Assembly (NCBI GenBank): GCA_963795825.1
Contig: CAWCIW010000003.1
Span: 124,001-188,000, forward strand
Length of the DNA: 64,000 bases
Direction of reading: 5' to 3'
Source of the DNA: BOG-908 sp963795825
GTDB lineage: Bacteria > Pseudomonadota > Alphaproteobacteria > Acetobacterales > Acetobacteraceae
In this document: piece after piece, positions 1-10,083 of the stretch
Position numbering within the stretch: position 1 is the stretch's first letter
How the letters are laid out: each line of letters starts with the position of its first letter
Program-made: the position numbers and the translations under genes
Notes under the pieces: generated by a model
Seen by the model: only the letters and a program-made list of their open reading frames with translations
Told to the model about the DNA's origin: nothing
Databases searched by the model: none

Positions 1-1286
1 CGTGTTCGACGCCGGCCCCGCCCCGGGCCCGGTGGTGTTCCGCGGCATACGCGTGGGCCTGATGATCTGCGAGGATTGGTGGTTTCCCACCGTCAGCGAG
101 ACGCTGGCAGAGACGGGCGCCGAGCTCCTGCTCTCTATCAACGGCTCCCCCTTCGAGGCGGACAAATCCGGCCGACGCGTCCAGCTCGCCGTCTCCCGCG
201 TGGTGGAAACCGGGCTTGCCTTTATCTTCCTCAACCAGGTCTGCGGCCAGGACGAGCTGGTGTTCGACGGCGCCAGCTTCGTGCTCAACCCGGACCGCAG
301 CCTGGCCTGCGTGCTCCCCTCCTTCCAGCCGGCGCTGCAGATCACCGAATGGCATCGCCAGGACGGCCAGTTCGTCTGCGCCCACACGCCCCTGCCGCCC
401 GAACCCGCGCCGGAAGAGCTGATCTATCGCGGCCTCTGCCTCGGCCTGGCAGACTACATCGCCAAGAACCGCTTCCCCGGCATCCTGCTCGGCCTCTCCG
501 GCGGCATCGACTCTGCCCTCTCGGCGGCCATCGCCGTCGATGCGCTGGGCGCGGACCGCGTGCGCGCCATCATGCTGCCCAGCCCCTACACCAGCCAGCA
601 CAGCCTGGACGACGCCGCCGAATGCGCCCGCCTGCTCGGCATACGCATCGACACCGTCGCCCATCACGCCGGCAATCGACGCCGCGAACGCCGCCCTCGC
701 CCCGCTGTTCGCCGGCCTGCCGGACGACACCACGGAGGAGAACATCCAGTCGCGCGCGCGCGGCCTCCTGCTGATGGCGATGAGCAACAAATTCGGCCAC
801 ATGCTGCTCACCACCGGCAACAAAAGCGAAATGTCGGTCGGCTACGCCACCCTCTACGGCGACATGTGCGGCGGCTACTCGGTGCTGAAAGACGTATACA
901 AAACCACCGTGTTCGCGCTCAGCACCTGGCGCAACACCCACCGCCCCGCAGGCGCGCTGGGCCCGGACGGCGCGGTGATGCCCGCGCGCGTGATAACCAA
1001 ACCCCCCAGCGCGGAACTGAAACACGACCAGACCGACCAGGACAGCCTGCCGCCCTACGAGGAACTGGATGCGATTCTCGCAGGCCTGATCGAAGGCGAG
1101 AAGTCGGTGTGCGAACTGGTGCAAACCGGCTTCGACCGCGAAACCGTCGTGCGCGTGTGGAAGATGCTCGATCGCGCGGAGTATAAGCGCCGGCAGGCGC
1201 CGCCTGGGGTGAAGATCACCTCGCGCGCGTTTGGGCGGGATCGTCGGTATCCTATAACCAACGGGTACACGGGGCTGATTACGTGA
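1..1286 (+). CDS. nadE: Glutamine-dependent NAD(+) synthetase, 5' partial, frameshifted
   Basis: Converts deamido-NAD to NAD with ATP and glutamine (last step of NAD synthesis, cytosol). The visible part starts inside the N-terminal glutaminase (nitrilase-fold) domain, which shows the catalytic-cysteine stretch GLMICEDWWFP. The synthetase domain follows, with the PP-loop LSGGIDSAL near 500 and the family stretches TTGNKSEMSVGY, GDMCGGYSVLKD and ITKPPSAELK. Frame 2 runs to about 659; the rest reads in frame 3 from PITPAIDAA onward, which fits one surplus base near 659. The stop is TGA at 1284-1286. Everything upstream lies outside the window. The alignment is otherwise continuous, so a sequence error is likelier than a pseudogene. 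The identity is secure. Confidence 0.93.
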
Positions 1287-1468
1287 AGCAAGAAAGGCTT
1301 TCTTTTTTGAAAAAAAGAAACAAAAAACTTTTATCTCCCCGCTTGCACGCGGGCAGCATACATTTCTGCAATGCGATCACTGGCAGGGAGAGCGCAGGCA
1401 TTGATGCAGGCGTCAGGAGCAAAAGCTTTTTGCTTCTTTTTCTCGAAAAAGAAGGCCTTGCTTCCCTT
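1287..1468. repeat. IPE copy R1, two-armed
   Basis: Left arm hairpin (CTTTCTTTTTTG then AAAAAAAGAAA), GC-rich core, right arm CTTCTTTTTCTCGAAAAAG with GAAGGCCTTGCTTCCC. It begins right after the nadE stop, and its right edge runs into the start codon of the next gene. Confidence 0.85.
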
Positions 1469-1818
1469 GTCTGATCTGTTCGCGCCTGCGGAAGGCTGGA
1501 AAGTCCGCATCCTGGACATGTCCGGCGGCGCCGAAGACAACATCGTCGAGGACGTCAAAGGCTTCCCCACTCTAATGCAGGCCAACGCCTTCGCGCGCGC
1601 CTACGTGCGCGACAGCATGGAGCTGTGCCGCGCCCCGGGCCTCGCCCCGCGCGACGTGCTCTCCGCCTGGTTCACCTACGGCGAGGATGCCCACGTGCTC
1701 GATGCAGCCGGACGATGGCTGGCGCAGCGCCAACGAACTCGCCAATTTCTCCGAGCAGCCCGCGCGCGCCGACGAACGCGACTGGCGCGCGCTCGATCCG
1801 CGCAGGGACGACGAATAG
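1467..1818 (+). CDS. Small conserved hypothetical protein, frameshifted
   Basis: About 117 residues, function not recognised. I place the start at TTG 1467 (reads MSDLFAPAEGWK), because upstream codons only translate the repeat R1. The first part contains the stretches GGAEDNIVEDVKGFPTL and AFARAYVRDSMELC. Near 1708 the frame changes and continues as PDDGWRSANELANFSEQ, then ALDPRRDDE and a TAG at 1816-1818. This fits one missing C in the run at 1708-1709. Composition is soluble and slightly acidic, with no signal peptide. The stop abuts gltX, whose ATG is at 1819, so the two are probably cotranscribed. The TTG start has no clear Shine-Dalgarno other than purines of the repeat edge. Confidence 0.6.
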
Positions 1819-3152
1819 ATGCGCGTCCGTTTCGCGCCAAGCCCCACCGGCTATCTCCATGTCGGCAACGCCCGCATCGTGCTGGCCAACGCGCTGTTCG
1901 CGCGGCGTCACGACGCGAAATTCCTGCTGCGCCTCGATGATACGGATGTCGAGCGCTCGCGTCCGGAGTTCGAGCGGCGATCATGCACGATCTGCAATGG
2001 CTCGGCATACGAGTGGGACGAGACCTACAAGCAATCCGACCACCTCGCGCTGTACGACGCCGCCGCCGACAAACTGCGCGCCAGCGGCCGGCTCTATCCG
2101 TGCTTCGAAAGCGAGGAGGAGCTGCGTTTCAAACGCGACCAGCGGCTGAAGCGCGGCCTGGCGCCGGTCTATGACCGTGCGATGCTGAAGCTCACGCCGG
2201 AGCAGCGCGCCCAGGCCGAGGCGAACGGCAAAACGCCATACTGGCGCTTCAAGCTTACCGACACAGAGGTCGCCTGGAACGACCTCGTGCTCGGCCGGCG
2301 CGGCGTGAAACTCACCGCAGTGTCGGACCCGGTGCTGATCCGCGCGGATGGCAGTTATCTCTACACCTTCACCAGCGTGGTGGACGACATCGAAAGCCAG
2401 GTCAGCCACATCATCCGCGGCGAGGACCACATCACCAACACCGGTGTGCAGCTCGATATCTTCTCCGCCCTGAACGCCAACCCCTCGAAGCTGACCTTCG
2501 CGCATCTGCCGCTGCTGATCGATTCGGACGGCGGCAAACTCTCCAAGCGCCTCGAGGGCCTGTCCCTTCGCGCGCTGCGCCAGGATGGCATGGAGCCGGC
2601 CGCGATCGTGGCTTACATCGCCCGCCTCGGCACCAGCGACTTCCCCGAAGTCGCCACGCTCGACGAGCTGGCGCGCAGCTACGATCTCTCCCGCGTGTCG
2701 CGCTCGCCGGCGCGTTTCGACATGCGGCAGCTGCTGGCGCTGAATCGCCGGGTGCTCCACACCGCCAGCTTCGAACTCCGTGCACGAGCGCCTTCCCTCC
2801 GCCGCCACGCCGGCCTTCTGGGAGGCGGTGCGCGGCAATCTCGACATGCTGAGCGAGGCGCGCCACTGGTGGAACGTGGTCGCCGGCGATCTGGTGCCGC
2901 CGGTGCTGGACGACCAGGCGGCGTTCTTCGCCGACGCGCTGGCGCAGTTGCCGGAGGAGCCGTGGGACACCACGCACCTGGTCCACCTGGACCGAGGCGC
3001 TGCGCACGGTCAGCGGCCGCAAGGGCAAGGCGCTGTTCATGCCGCTGCGCCTGGCGCTGACCGGGGAGGATCATGGGCCGGAGCTGGCGGGGCTGTTGCC
3101 GTTGATCGGGCGGGCGCGGGTGGCGAGCCGGTTGCGGTTGAGTGTGATGTGA
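1819..3152 (+). CDS. gltX: Glutamyl-tRNA synthetase, with several frameshifts
   Basis: Class I aminoacyl-tRNA synthetase that charges tRNA-Glu (possibly also tRNA-Gln, as many alphaproteobacteria have two GltX). The Rossmann core shows the HIGH-type motif in FAPSPTGYLHVGNAR (residues 5-19), LLRLDDTDVERSRPEF, and the KMSKS-type loop GGKLSKRLEG near 2533. The frame is disturbed four times: a compensating pair near 1978 and 2012, where frame 3 restores AIMHDLQWLG; one near 2778, after which frame 2 gives the helical anticodon-binding domain (FWEAVRGNLDMLSEA); and one near 2990, after which frame 3 gives TEALRTVSGRKGKALF and the TGA at 3150-3152. Full length is about 444 residues, usual for the family. 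Indels in an essential gene point to sequencing error. Confidence 0.93.
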
Positions 3153-3161
3153 GGGGAGGGG

Positions 3162-3384
3162 AGGCAAGCAGTCCTTTTTTGAAAAAAAGGACCAAAAAAC
3201 TTTTGCTCCGACGGCTGCACCAAGACCTACTCTATTCTGTAGGGATCAGATGCTGCGGACTCCGGGCGAGCCCGCCGCCCACCTTTATGCCGCCCAGATA
3301 ATTCCGCAGTTGACGAAAGCGCCCCCGCCACCGAGGAAAGCAAAAGTTTTTTGGTCCTTTTTTTCAAAAAAGGACTGCTTGCCT
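3162..3384. repeat. IPE copy R2, two-armed
   Basis: Arms of the AGTCC/GGAC type: GCAGTCCTTTTTTG at the left and AAAAAAGGACTGCTTGCC at the right, enclosing about 130 bp. It follows the gltX stop by about 10 bp. The core is longer than usual and only its first bases (CCGACGGCTGCACC) resemble other copies. Confidence 0.88.
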
Positions 3385-3541
3385 GCCTGCCTAGCCTTAA
3401 CTAAGCCCCCCAAGCCAGAACCTGGCGCAAAAAGCCACCCACCACCCCGCGCCGCAAGGGCAGACGCCGTGGCACGGTGAATGCTAACCATACCCACCAG
3501 GCGCACGGCACCGCGCGCCGTCTGAAAACGGGGCGTTCGGC

Positions 3542-3766
3542 ATGGACTGGGACCTTGTGGTCATTTTCACTTTCGTGATCGTGCTGGTCGCGGTCAGGTC
3601 GCATTACCGCGGCCGGGGCACGCAGGAGGTGGGGCTGGCCTCCGCCGACCAGATGGCACTCGACCGCGCAATGGAGATTGCGCGCCGGCTGGAGCAGCGG
3701 GTGGATACGCTGGAGCGCCTGCTGGACGAGGATGCGCCCGGTTGGCGCGCGAGGGCCCGCGCATGA
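3542..3766 (+). CDS. PspB-like small membrane protein
   Basis: 74 residues. One transmembrane helix near residues 4-20 (VVIFTFVIVLVAV) is followed by a basic segment and a cytoplasmic coiled coil ending LEQRVDTLERLLDEDAPGW. This is the architecture of phage shock protein B, which ends in the same kind of coil plus an HPNWR-like motif. In known systems PspB with PspC senses envelope stress and binds PspA. No pspA or pspC homologue by order is present here; the next gene overlaps by ATGA (3763-3766), so the two are translationally coupled. PspB-like is well supported by length and layout; the stress role is inferred. The ATG at 3542 is the only sensible start. Confidence 0.7.
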   Translation: MDWDLVVIFTFVIVLVAVRSHYRGRGTQEVGLASADQMALDRAMEIARRLEQRVDTLERLLDEDAPGWRARARA

Positions 3767-4929
3767 CCGCCCGGACCAGGCGCGCCGCCGCCGCGATCGC
3801 GGTGGCCGGCCTGCTGGCCGCCGGGTACGCCAGGGCGGAAACCCGCACGATCGCCGGCGCCGCCCTGGTGCTCAGCACCAGCCTGTCGGACGATCTGGTG
3901 ATCGGCACCGATGCTTCGCTGCATGATCAGATCCGGCTGACCCGGGCGGGCGGTCTTTCCTGCCTTTCGATTGTCGGTAGCGGAAAAGTCGTGATCAGCA
4001 CGTCGCAGTGCGGCGAGGAGTCCGGGCGCCTGCAGATCGACGTCTCGCCGGACATGCCATTAACCCTGGCGTCATCTGGCGATGGCAACATACGGGTGGG
4101 CGATATGCACGGTCCGCTCACCGTGTCGCTCAGCGGGGATGGCGATCTGGTGGCCGGCCGCACCGGCCCGCTGACCCTGTCGGTGCGCGCCAGTGGCGAC
4201 GCGACCCTGGGCGAAGTGGACGGCCCGGCGGTGATCGACATCGACGGCAACGGCGACGTGCGCATCAAGGAGATACGCGGGCCGCTCACCGAAAAGCAGG
4301 TAGGCTCCGGCGATCTGGTCGTCGGCACGATCGAGGGCGGCGACGCGATCCTGGCGGGCAGCGGCTCGGGCGACATCCTGCTCGGCGGTGGCCACATCCA
4401 GGCGCTGAACGCGCGCATGAGCGGCAGCGGGGACCTGTCCGTCGGCGCCGACATACGCGATGCCGACGTGGCCGCGCATGGTGGCGGCGACGTCAAGCTC
4501 GGGCCGGTCAGCGGAACACTCACGCAGGACGCGTCCGGCGGCAGCGACATCGTAGTATTGGACGCGTCGCACGCCCGCGCGCTGGACGATCAGGCGACGC
4601 GCAAGCTCGACACGCACGCGGCGCGAACCGGCACTACAAGAAGTGTGGCCTTCGAGATGCCCGCCGGCCTGGCCAATCTGCTGACCGGCGCCTTTGTGGC
4701 GCTGGTGCTGTATATCTGCTGGCGGATCGTGCGGCGCGCCGGCGGGCTGCCGGGCCTGCGCCGGCAGTTGGGCGCCCGCGCGGCCGCGGCGGCGCCCACC
4801 AACCCGGGCGTGCTGGCGCTCGGCGAGACGATGACGCGGCTGGAGCAGCGGCTGGGTCGGCTGGAAAGCTACGTGACGACGCGGGAGTTCGACCTGGCGC
4901 GCAAGTTCCGCGAGCTCGGGCCGCAATAG
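3763..4929 (+). CDS. Secreted beta-repeat (GIN/DUF2807-like) protein with TM segment and PspC-like coil
   Basis: 388 residues. It has an N-terminal signal sequence (IAVAGLLAAGYARAE), then about 250 residues of short glycine/aspartate-rich beta repeats (SGDGNIRVGD, SGDGDLVAG, GNGDVRIKE, GSGDLVVG, SGSGDILLGG) typical of head-GIN/DUF2807 beta-solenoids. A single transmembrane helix lies near residues 302-323 (NLLTGAFVALVLYICW). The cytoplasmic tail holds a coiled coil LEQRLGRLESYVTTREFDL, which resembles the coil of PspB upstream and the tail of alphaproteobacterial PspC proteins. Its start overlaps the pspB-like stop. I infer a two-gene envelope-sensing module in which a periplasmic beta-solenoid replaces PspC. 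Function unproven; adhesin or scaffold is the alternative. Confidence 0.6.
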   Translation: MTARTRRAAAAIAVAGLLAAGYARAETRTIAGAALVLSTSLSDDLVIGTDASLHDQIRLTRAGGLSCLSIVGSGKVVISTSQCGEESGRLQIDVSPDMPLTLASSGDGNIRVGDMHGPLTVSLSGDGDLVAGRTGPLTLSVRASGDATLGEVDGPAVIDIDGNGDVRIKEIRGPLTEKQVGSGDLVVGTIEGGDAILAGSGSGDILLGGGHIQALNARMSGSGDLSVGADIRDADVAAHGGGDVKLGPVSGTLTQDASGGSDIVVLDASHARALDDQATRKLDTHAARTGTTRSVAFEMPAGLANLLTGAFVALVLYICWRIVRRAGGLPGLRRQLGARAAAAAPTNPGVLALGETMTRLEQRLGRLESYVTTREFDLARKFRELGPQ

Positions 4930-4951
4930 AGCGGACCCTGGCGCGGCGGCG

Positions 4952-5269
4952 CTAGTCCTCCGCCGCGAGCCGGAAGCAGGCGCTCGCCACCGGGTCGGTG
5001 CGCAGCGCCTCCAGCACCATCGCGCGGCCGGCCGGCGTTCGCGCAACCACGGCCACCGCGTTGAAGAAGCCAACCTTGCCGCGGGCGCGGTCCTGCAGCA
5101 GCCCCGCCAGCGCGCGGCCTGCGGGATTGCGCGCCGCGCAGCAGGTGCAGCCGGCCGGATGCGTGTCGGTGGCCAGGAAATGCTCCCCCTCTACGAAGGC
5201 AACCTGGCCGCCGGTGAGCGCTGCCGGCTCGGCAAAACGGAGCGGGACCCGCATATCGAGAGTGGTCAT
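4952..5269 (-). CDS. Small conserved hypothetical protein with CTCC motif
   Basis: 105 residues from ATG 5269 (reads MTTLDMRVPLRF); a TTG at 5305 would overlap the divergent regulator and is less likely. The protein contains a cysteine cluster GCTCCAARNPAGRAL near residues 40-54 and a C-terminal segment FFNAVAVVARTPAGR. There is no signal peptide or membrane segment. The family is not recognised; the CxCC pattern could bind metal, which would fit the neighbouring ArsR-family regulator, but that is only proximity. It is transcribed divergently from the ArsR-methyltransferase across a 41 bp AT-rich gap. Confidence 0.55.
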   Translation of the reverse strand: MTTLDMRVPLRFAEPAALTGGQVAFVEGEHFLATDTHPAGCTCCAARNPAGRALAGLLQDRARGKVGFFNAVAVVARTPAGRAMVLEALRTDPVASACFRLAAED

Positions 5270-5271
5270 AG

Positions 5272-5306
5272 CTTGATATAAAGGTAGGCTTATATATTTA
5301 TGCAAG
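5272..5306. promoter_or_regulatory. AT-rich imperfect inverted repeat, likely ArsR-family operator
   Basis: The divergent gap holds CTTGATATAAA and, 13 bp on, TTTATGCAAG, which form an imperfect inverted repeat in a region much richer in A+T than its surroundings. ArsR/SmtB proteins bind such dyads, often beside their own gene, so autoregulation of both divergent genes is a reasonable inference. Confidence 0.45.
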
Positions 5307-5310
5307 CGTG

Positions 5311-6287
5311 ATGGAGCAGCTCCTACCCGTTCTCGCCGCCATGGCGGACCCCACGCGGCTGCGCGTGTTGGCGCTGGTCGCCCGTGGCACGTTCTGCGTG
5401 AACGATTTCTGCGAGGTGCTCGGCCAGAGCCAGCCGCGGCTGTCGCGCCATCTCCGCGTCCTGTGCGAGGCGGGCCTGCTGGCGCGGGTGCGCGAAGGTG
5501 CGAACGCCTGGTTCACCCTGGCGCAGGGCGAGACCGGCAGCCTGGCGCGCGACGTGCTGCGCCGCGTCTCGGAACGACGATCCGCTGGTGGCCGCAGACC
5601 GGCGTGGTGCCGCGCGCGTGCTGGCCGAGCGGGCGCGCGTCGCCTCGGACATATTCCGCCGCAAGGGTGCGGACTGGGACGAGATGCGCGCGCTCGGCCT
5701 GCCTGCGGCCGAGGTGGAGGCGCGTCTGCTGGCGCTGCTGCCGGAGTGGCGATCTCGGGCGCGTGCTGGATGTGGGCACCGGCACGGGGCGGCTGCTGGA
5801 GATACTCGCGCCGCGCATCGGCGCAGGCCTTGGCGTGGATGCCAGCCGGGCGATGCTGGCGCTGGCCCGCGTGCGCCTGGCGGATGCGGCATTTTCGCAT
5901 TGCCAGTTCCGCCTGGCGGATATGTGCGCGCTGCCTCTGGGCGATGCGTGTTTCGATCTCGTGGTGTTGCAGATGGTGCTGCATTACGCCGAGGCGCCGG
6001 CCCTCGTGGTGGCCGAAGCCGCGCGCGTTCTGGCGCCTGGCGGGCGGCTCGTGGTGGTCGATCTGGCGCCGCATGGCGAGCGCGCGCTGCTGTCGCAGAT
6101 GGGCCATACGGTGGCCGGGTTCTCCGACGATACGATGGATAAGATGCTGCGTGGTGCTGGGCTTTCGGCGGAGGCGCCGGTTTGCGTGGGAGATGGTGCG
6201 CTGCAGGTGCGTATCTGGCGGGGTGAGGCAAGCAAGCAGTCCTTTTTTGAAAAAAAGGACCAAAAAACTTTTGCGTCCGTTCGCTGA
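5311..6287 (+). CDS. ArsR-family regulator fused to SAM-dependent methyltransferase, frameshifted
   Basis: N-terminal ArsR winged helix (residues 1-85) with the recognition helix SQPRLSRHLRVLCEAGLL. It is followed by a class I methyltransferase with motif I VLDVGTGTGRLLE and a late VLAPGGRLVVVDL. This fusion is known in alphaproteobacteria as a methionine/AdoMet-cycle regulator (SahR-like, sensing S-adenosylhomocysteine), usually beside metF or metH, and metH follows here. Frameshifts occur near 5570 and 5750: the middle piece DPLVAADRRGAARVLAERAR reads in frame 2 and the methyltransferase in frame 3. The last residues (EASKQSFFEKKDQ onward) are translated from repeat R3, since no stop precedes it; a native stop just before the repeat may have been lost by an indel. 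Confidence 0.82.
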
Positions 6288-6390
6288 TGTCCACAGCGCC
6301 TTTTGTGCTGTGGAACAAGCTGTCTGACACGGCAGACAGATAAGAGTTTTTTGCTTCTTTTTTGCAAAAAAGAAGGCCTTGCTTCCTTAC
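6227..6390. repeat. IPE copy R3, two-armed
   Basis: Left arm of the AGTCC/GGAC type, right arm of the CTTC/GAAG type (GTTTTTTGCTTC, GAAGGCCTTGC). Its core is shorter and shares little with other cores. It lies between the ArsR-methyltransferase and metH, with its right edge about 20 bp before the metH ATG. Confidence 0.87.
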
Positions 6391-6408
6391 TTTCCCGAGG
6401 TTGACCGC

Positions 6409-9400
6409 ATGACCCGCCCCCATCTCCTCGACGCATTACGCGACCAGGTTCTGCTCTGCGACGGCGGCACGGGCAGCCGCGTGCAGAGCATGGATCTCGA
6501 CACCGAGCGCGACTACTGGGGCCAGGAAAACTGCACCGACGTGCTGAGCCTTTCCCGCCCCGACCTGGTGCGCGAGATCGCGCGCGGCTATTTCGCCGCG
6601 GGCGCGGACATGGTGGAGACCAACACGTTCGGCGCGTCGCCAATCACGCTGGGCGAATTCGGGCTGCAGGCGTCGGGCGCGCGAAATGAACAGCGTCTCT
6701 GCCGAACTCGCACGTGAAGTGGCCGACGAATTTGCCGACGGGCGGCACCGTTGGGTGCTCGGCGGCGTGGGACCGGGCACGAAACTCCCTTCGCTCGGCA
6801 ACATCGATTACGACACGCTTGAAGCCGGCCTCACCGAACAATGCCGCGGACTGATGGACGGCAACGTGGACGCTTTCCTGATCGAGACGTGCCAGGACAC
6901 GCTTCAGATAAAGGCCGCGGTGAACGCGGCGAAGATCGCGCGCGCCGAGGTTGGCCGCGACACGCCGATATTCGTGCAGGTGACGGTGGAGACCACCGGC
7001 ACGCTTCTGGTGGGCCCCGATATCGCGACGGCCGCCACCGTGGTGCACGCGCTGGACGTGCCGTTGATCGGCCTGAACTGTGCGACCGGTCCGCAGGAGA
7101 TGGCCGAGCACGTGCGTTGGCTGTCGGCGAACTGGCCTGGCCTGATCAGCGTGCAACCGAATGCCGGGTTGCCCGAACTGGTCGATGGCGCCACCCGCTA
7201 TCCGCTGGGTGCGGCGGAGATGGCGAGCTGGGTGGAGCGGTTCGTGGCCGAAGACGGGCTGAACCTGATCGGCGGCTGCTGCGGCACCGATATTCCGCAT
7301 ATCCAGGCGCTCGATGCGATGTTGCGGCGTCGCGGCGAGGGGTTTCGGCCGGCGCCGGTGCTGCGGCGGTCGGTATTGGGTACCGTCCGTCGCGAGCCTG
7401 TACAGCGCGACACCGCTTGCGGCAGGACAACAGCTTTTTCTCGATCGGCGAACGCTGCAACGCCAACGGTTCGAAGAAATGGCGCGAGCTGCAGGAGGCC
7501 GGCGACTGGGACGGCTGCGTGAGCGTCGGCCGCGAGCAGGCGGCCGAGGGTAGCAACTCTCTCGACGTATGCACGGCCTTTGTCGGGCGCGACGAAAAAT
7601 ACGAGATGGACGAGGTGATACGCCGCTTCACCAACTCGGTGAACGTGCCGCTGGTGATCGACAGCACAGAGACGCCGGTGATCGAAAGCGCGCTGAAGCT
7701 GCATGGCGGCAAGCCGATCATCAACTCGATCAATTTCGAGGATGGCGAGGGCGCCGCGGCCGATCGCCTGACGCTGGCGAAGAAGTTCGGCGCCGCGGTG
7801 ATCGCGCTCACCATCGACGAAGTGGGCATGGCGAAAACCGCAGAAGATAAATTGCGCATTGCCACGCGCCTGGTGGAGTACGCCTGCGACAAGTTCGGTC
7901 TGCCGCAAAGCGACCTGCTGATAGACCCGCTGACCTTCACCATCGCCACCGGCAACGAGGACGACCGCAAGCTGGCGGAATGGACGCTCGACGGCATCAG
8001 GATGATACGCGAGCGCTTCCCGGACATCCAGATCATCCTCGGCCTGTCCAATGTGAGCTTCGGCCTGAATCCGGCGGCGCGCGCCGTGCTGAACAGCGTG
8101 TTCCTCGATCATGCGGTGCGCGCCGGCATGACGGGCGCTATCGTGCATGTCAGCAAGATACGCCCGCTGCATCTGATCGCCGCCGAGGAGATCGAGGTGG
8201 CGGAGGATCTGATCTTCGACCGCCGACGCGAGGGTTACGATCCCTTGCAGCGCCTGCTTGCCATCTTCGCAGACCGCAAGGCGGCCGAAGCCACCAAGCG
8301 CGCGAAGAGTGAGACGGTGGAGGGCCGCCTCAAGGACCGCATCGTCGATGGCGACCGCAAGGGGCTCGAAGCGGAACTCGACGACGCGTTGCAAACTCAC
8401 AAGCCGCTGGCGATCATCAACGACATATTGCTCGGCGGCATGAAGGTAGTGGGCGAGCTGTTCGGCGCAGGCAAGATGCAGTTGCCGTTCGTGCTGCAAT
8501 CGGCCGAGACGATGAAGACGGCGGTGGCGTATCTCGAACCCCTGATGGAGCGCGTGGAAGGCCAGGAGAAAGGCACCATCGTGCTGGCCACCGTCAAAGG
8601 CGACGTGCACGATATTGGCAAGAACCTCGTCGATATCATCCTCACCAACAACGGCTATCGCGTGGTGAATCTCGGCATCAAGGTGAAGCTCGCTGACATG
8701 GTGGAGGCCGCGAAGGAGCACCGCGCGCACGCCATCGGCATGAGCGGGCTGCTGGTGAAATCCACCGTGATCATGCGCGAGAATCTCGAGGAGATGACGC
8801 GTCAGGGGCTGGAGATCCCGGTGCTTCTCGGCGGCGCGGCGCTTACGCGCAACTACGTGGAGGAGGATTGCGTGGCGGCCTATGCCAGCGGCCGCGTGGC
8901 GTATGCGCGCGATGCGTTCGACGGTCTGCATCTGATGGATCGTGTCACCGGCAACGGGTTTGACGATTACCTATCGGCGTTGCAGGCGAAACGCAGCGGC
9001 AAGGCGAAGAACACCAAGCGGAAGATCGGCACGGCGGACGAGCGGGCCTGGCGGCCGATCGACGTCGCGCAGGTGCAGGCGCGGCGCCGACGTTTGACGG
9101 AGAACGTGCCTGTTGTGGAGCCGCCGTTCTGGGGCGCACGCGTGCTGAGCGCGCCGGCGAAAGCGGTGGTGCCGTTCCTCAACGAACGCAGCCTGTATCA
9201 ATTCCAGTGGGGCTTCCGCAAACAGGGCAAGAACCTGGACGATTTCCTCGGTTGGGCGAAGCAGGAACTGCGCCCGATCATGAAGCGCATGCTCGCTCTG
9301 TGCGAGGCCGACAACATACTCAAGCCGCAGGCGATCTACGGCTATTGGAAAGCCGCAGGCCAGGGCAACGATCTCATCCTGTTCGATCAGGACGGCAGCA

Positions 9401-9901
9401 CGGAAGTCGCGCGTTTCGCATCTGCCGCGCCAGCCGAAAGAAGATGGCGAATGCATCGCGGATTTCTTCCGTGACGTGGATGAGGCGGAGCGCGATGTTA
9501 TCGGCTTGCAGGTGGTCACGGTGGGCCAGGCGGCCAGCGACACCGCGCGCGTGTGGTTCGAGGATAATCGTTACCAGGACTATCTGTATCTGCACGGGCT
9601 ATCGGTGGAGATGGCCGAGGCGATGGCGGAATACGTGCACAAGCGGATACGCGCCGAGCTGGGCTTTGCCGGCGAGGACGATCGCGAGATGGAGCGCATG
9701 CTGAGCCAGGGTTATCGTGGCTCACGATATTCGTTCGGCTATCCGGCTTGCCCGCGCGTGGAGGACCAGAACATGTTGCTGGCGCTGCTGGATGCAGAGC
9801 GTATCGGCGTGTCGCTGTCCGATGAGTCGCAGTTGCATCCTGAGCAGAGCACGAGCGCTATCGTGGTGGTTAATCCGAGCGCTAAGTACTTTTCCGTTTA
9901 G
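6409..9901 (+). CDS. metH: Cobalamin-dependent methionine synthase, frameshifted
   Basis: Transfers a methyl group from methyl-tetrahydrofolate to homocysteine through cobalamin. About 1,164 residues, full length. The homocysteine domain has zinc-site cysteines in GLNCATGP and GGCCGTD. The pterin domain begins NSFFSIGERCNANGSKK. The cobalamin domain has the axial-histidine motif GDVHDIGKNLVDI, and the AdoMet reactivation domain has QGYRGSRYSFGYPACP near the end. Start at ATG 6409. Frameshifts lie near 6672, between 7365 and 7430, and near 9425; the pieces join without loss of conserved blocks, so sequence error is likely. The stop TAG at 9899-9901 overlaps the edge of repeat R4. The gene lies just after the ArsR-methyltransferase, which probably regulates it. 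Confidence 0.95.
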
Positions 9902-10083
9902 GCAAGGAAGGCCTTCTTTTCTGAAGAAAAGAAGCAAAAGACTTTTGCTATGTCCACCTGCATACAGGCATGCGAACTTTCTGCAAAAACGCGACTGGCA
10001 GAAAGAAGTGATGCCGTAGTGCAAGCGTACGGAGCAAAAGCTTTTTGCTTCTTTTTCTCGAAAAAGAAGGCCTTCCTTCCTTA
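9900..10083. repeat. IPE copy R4, two-armed, between convergent genes
   Basis: Left arm CTTCTTTTCTGAAGAAAAGAAG (variant loop CTGAAG with pairing kept), right arm CTTCTTTTTCTCGAAAAAG. It supplies the TAG of metH at one edge and the TAA of mtnP at the other. Confidence 0.9.

Noticed and set aside
1287..1468. IPE copies as classical Rho-independent terminators
   Set aside because: Stems are AT-rich and symmetrical, not a GC stem followed by a U run, and two copies lie between divergent starts. A bidirectional end-formation role is still possible, so I list them as repeats, not terminators.
3285..3506. 73-codon minus-strand frame between R2 and the PspB-like gene
   Set aside because: Half of it is repeat R2 in translation and the rest has no conserved pattern.
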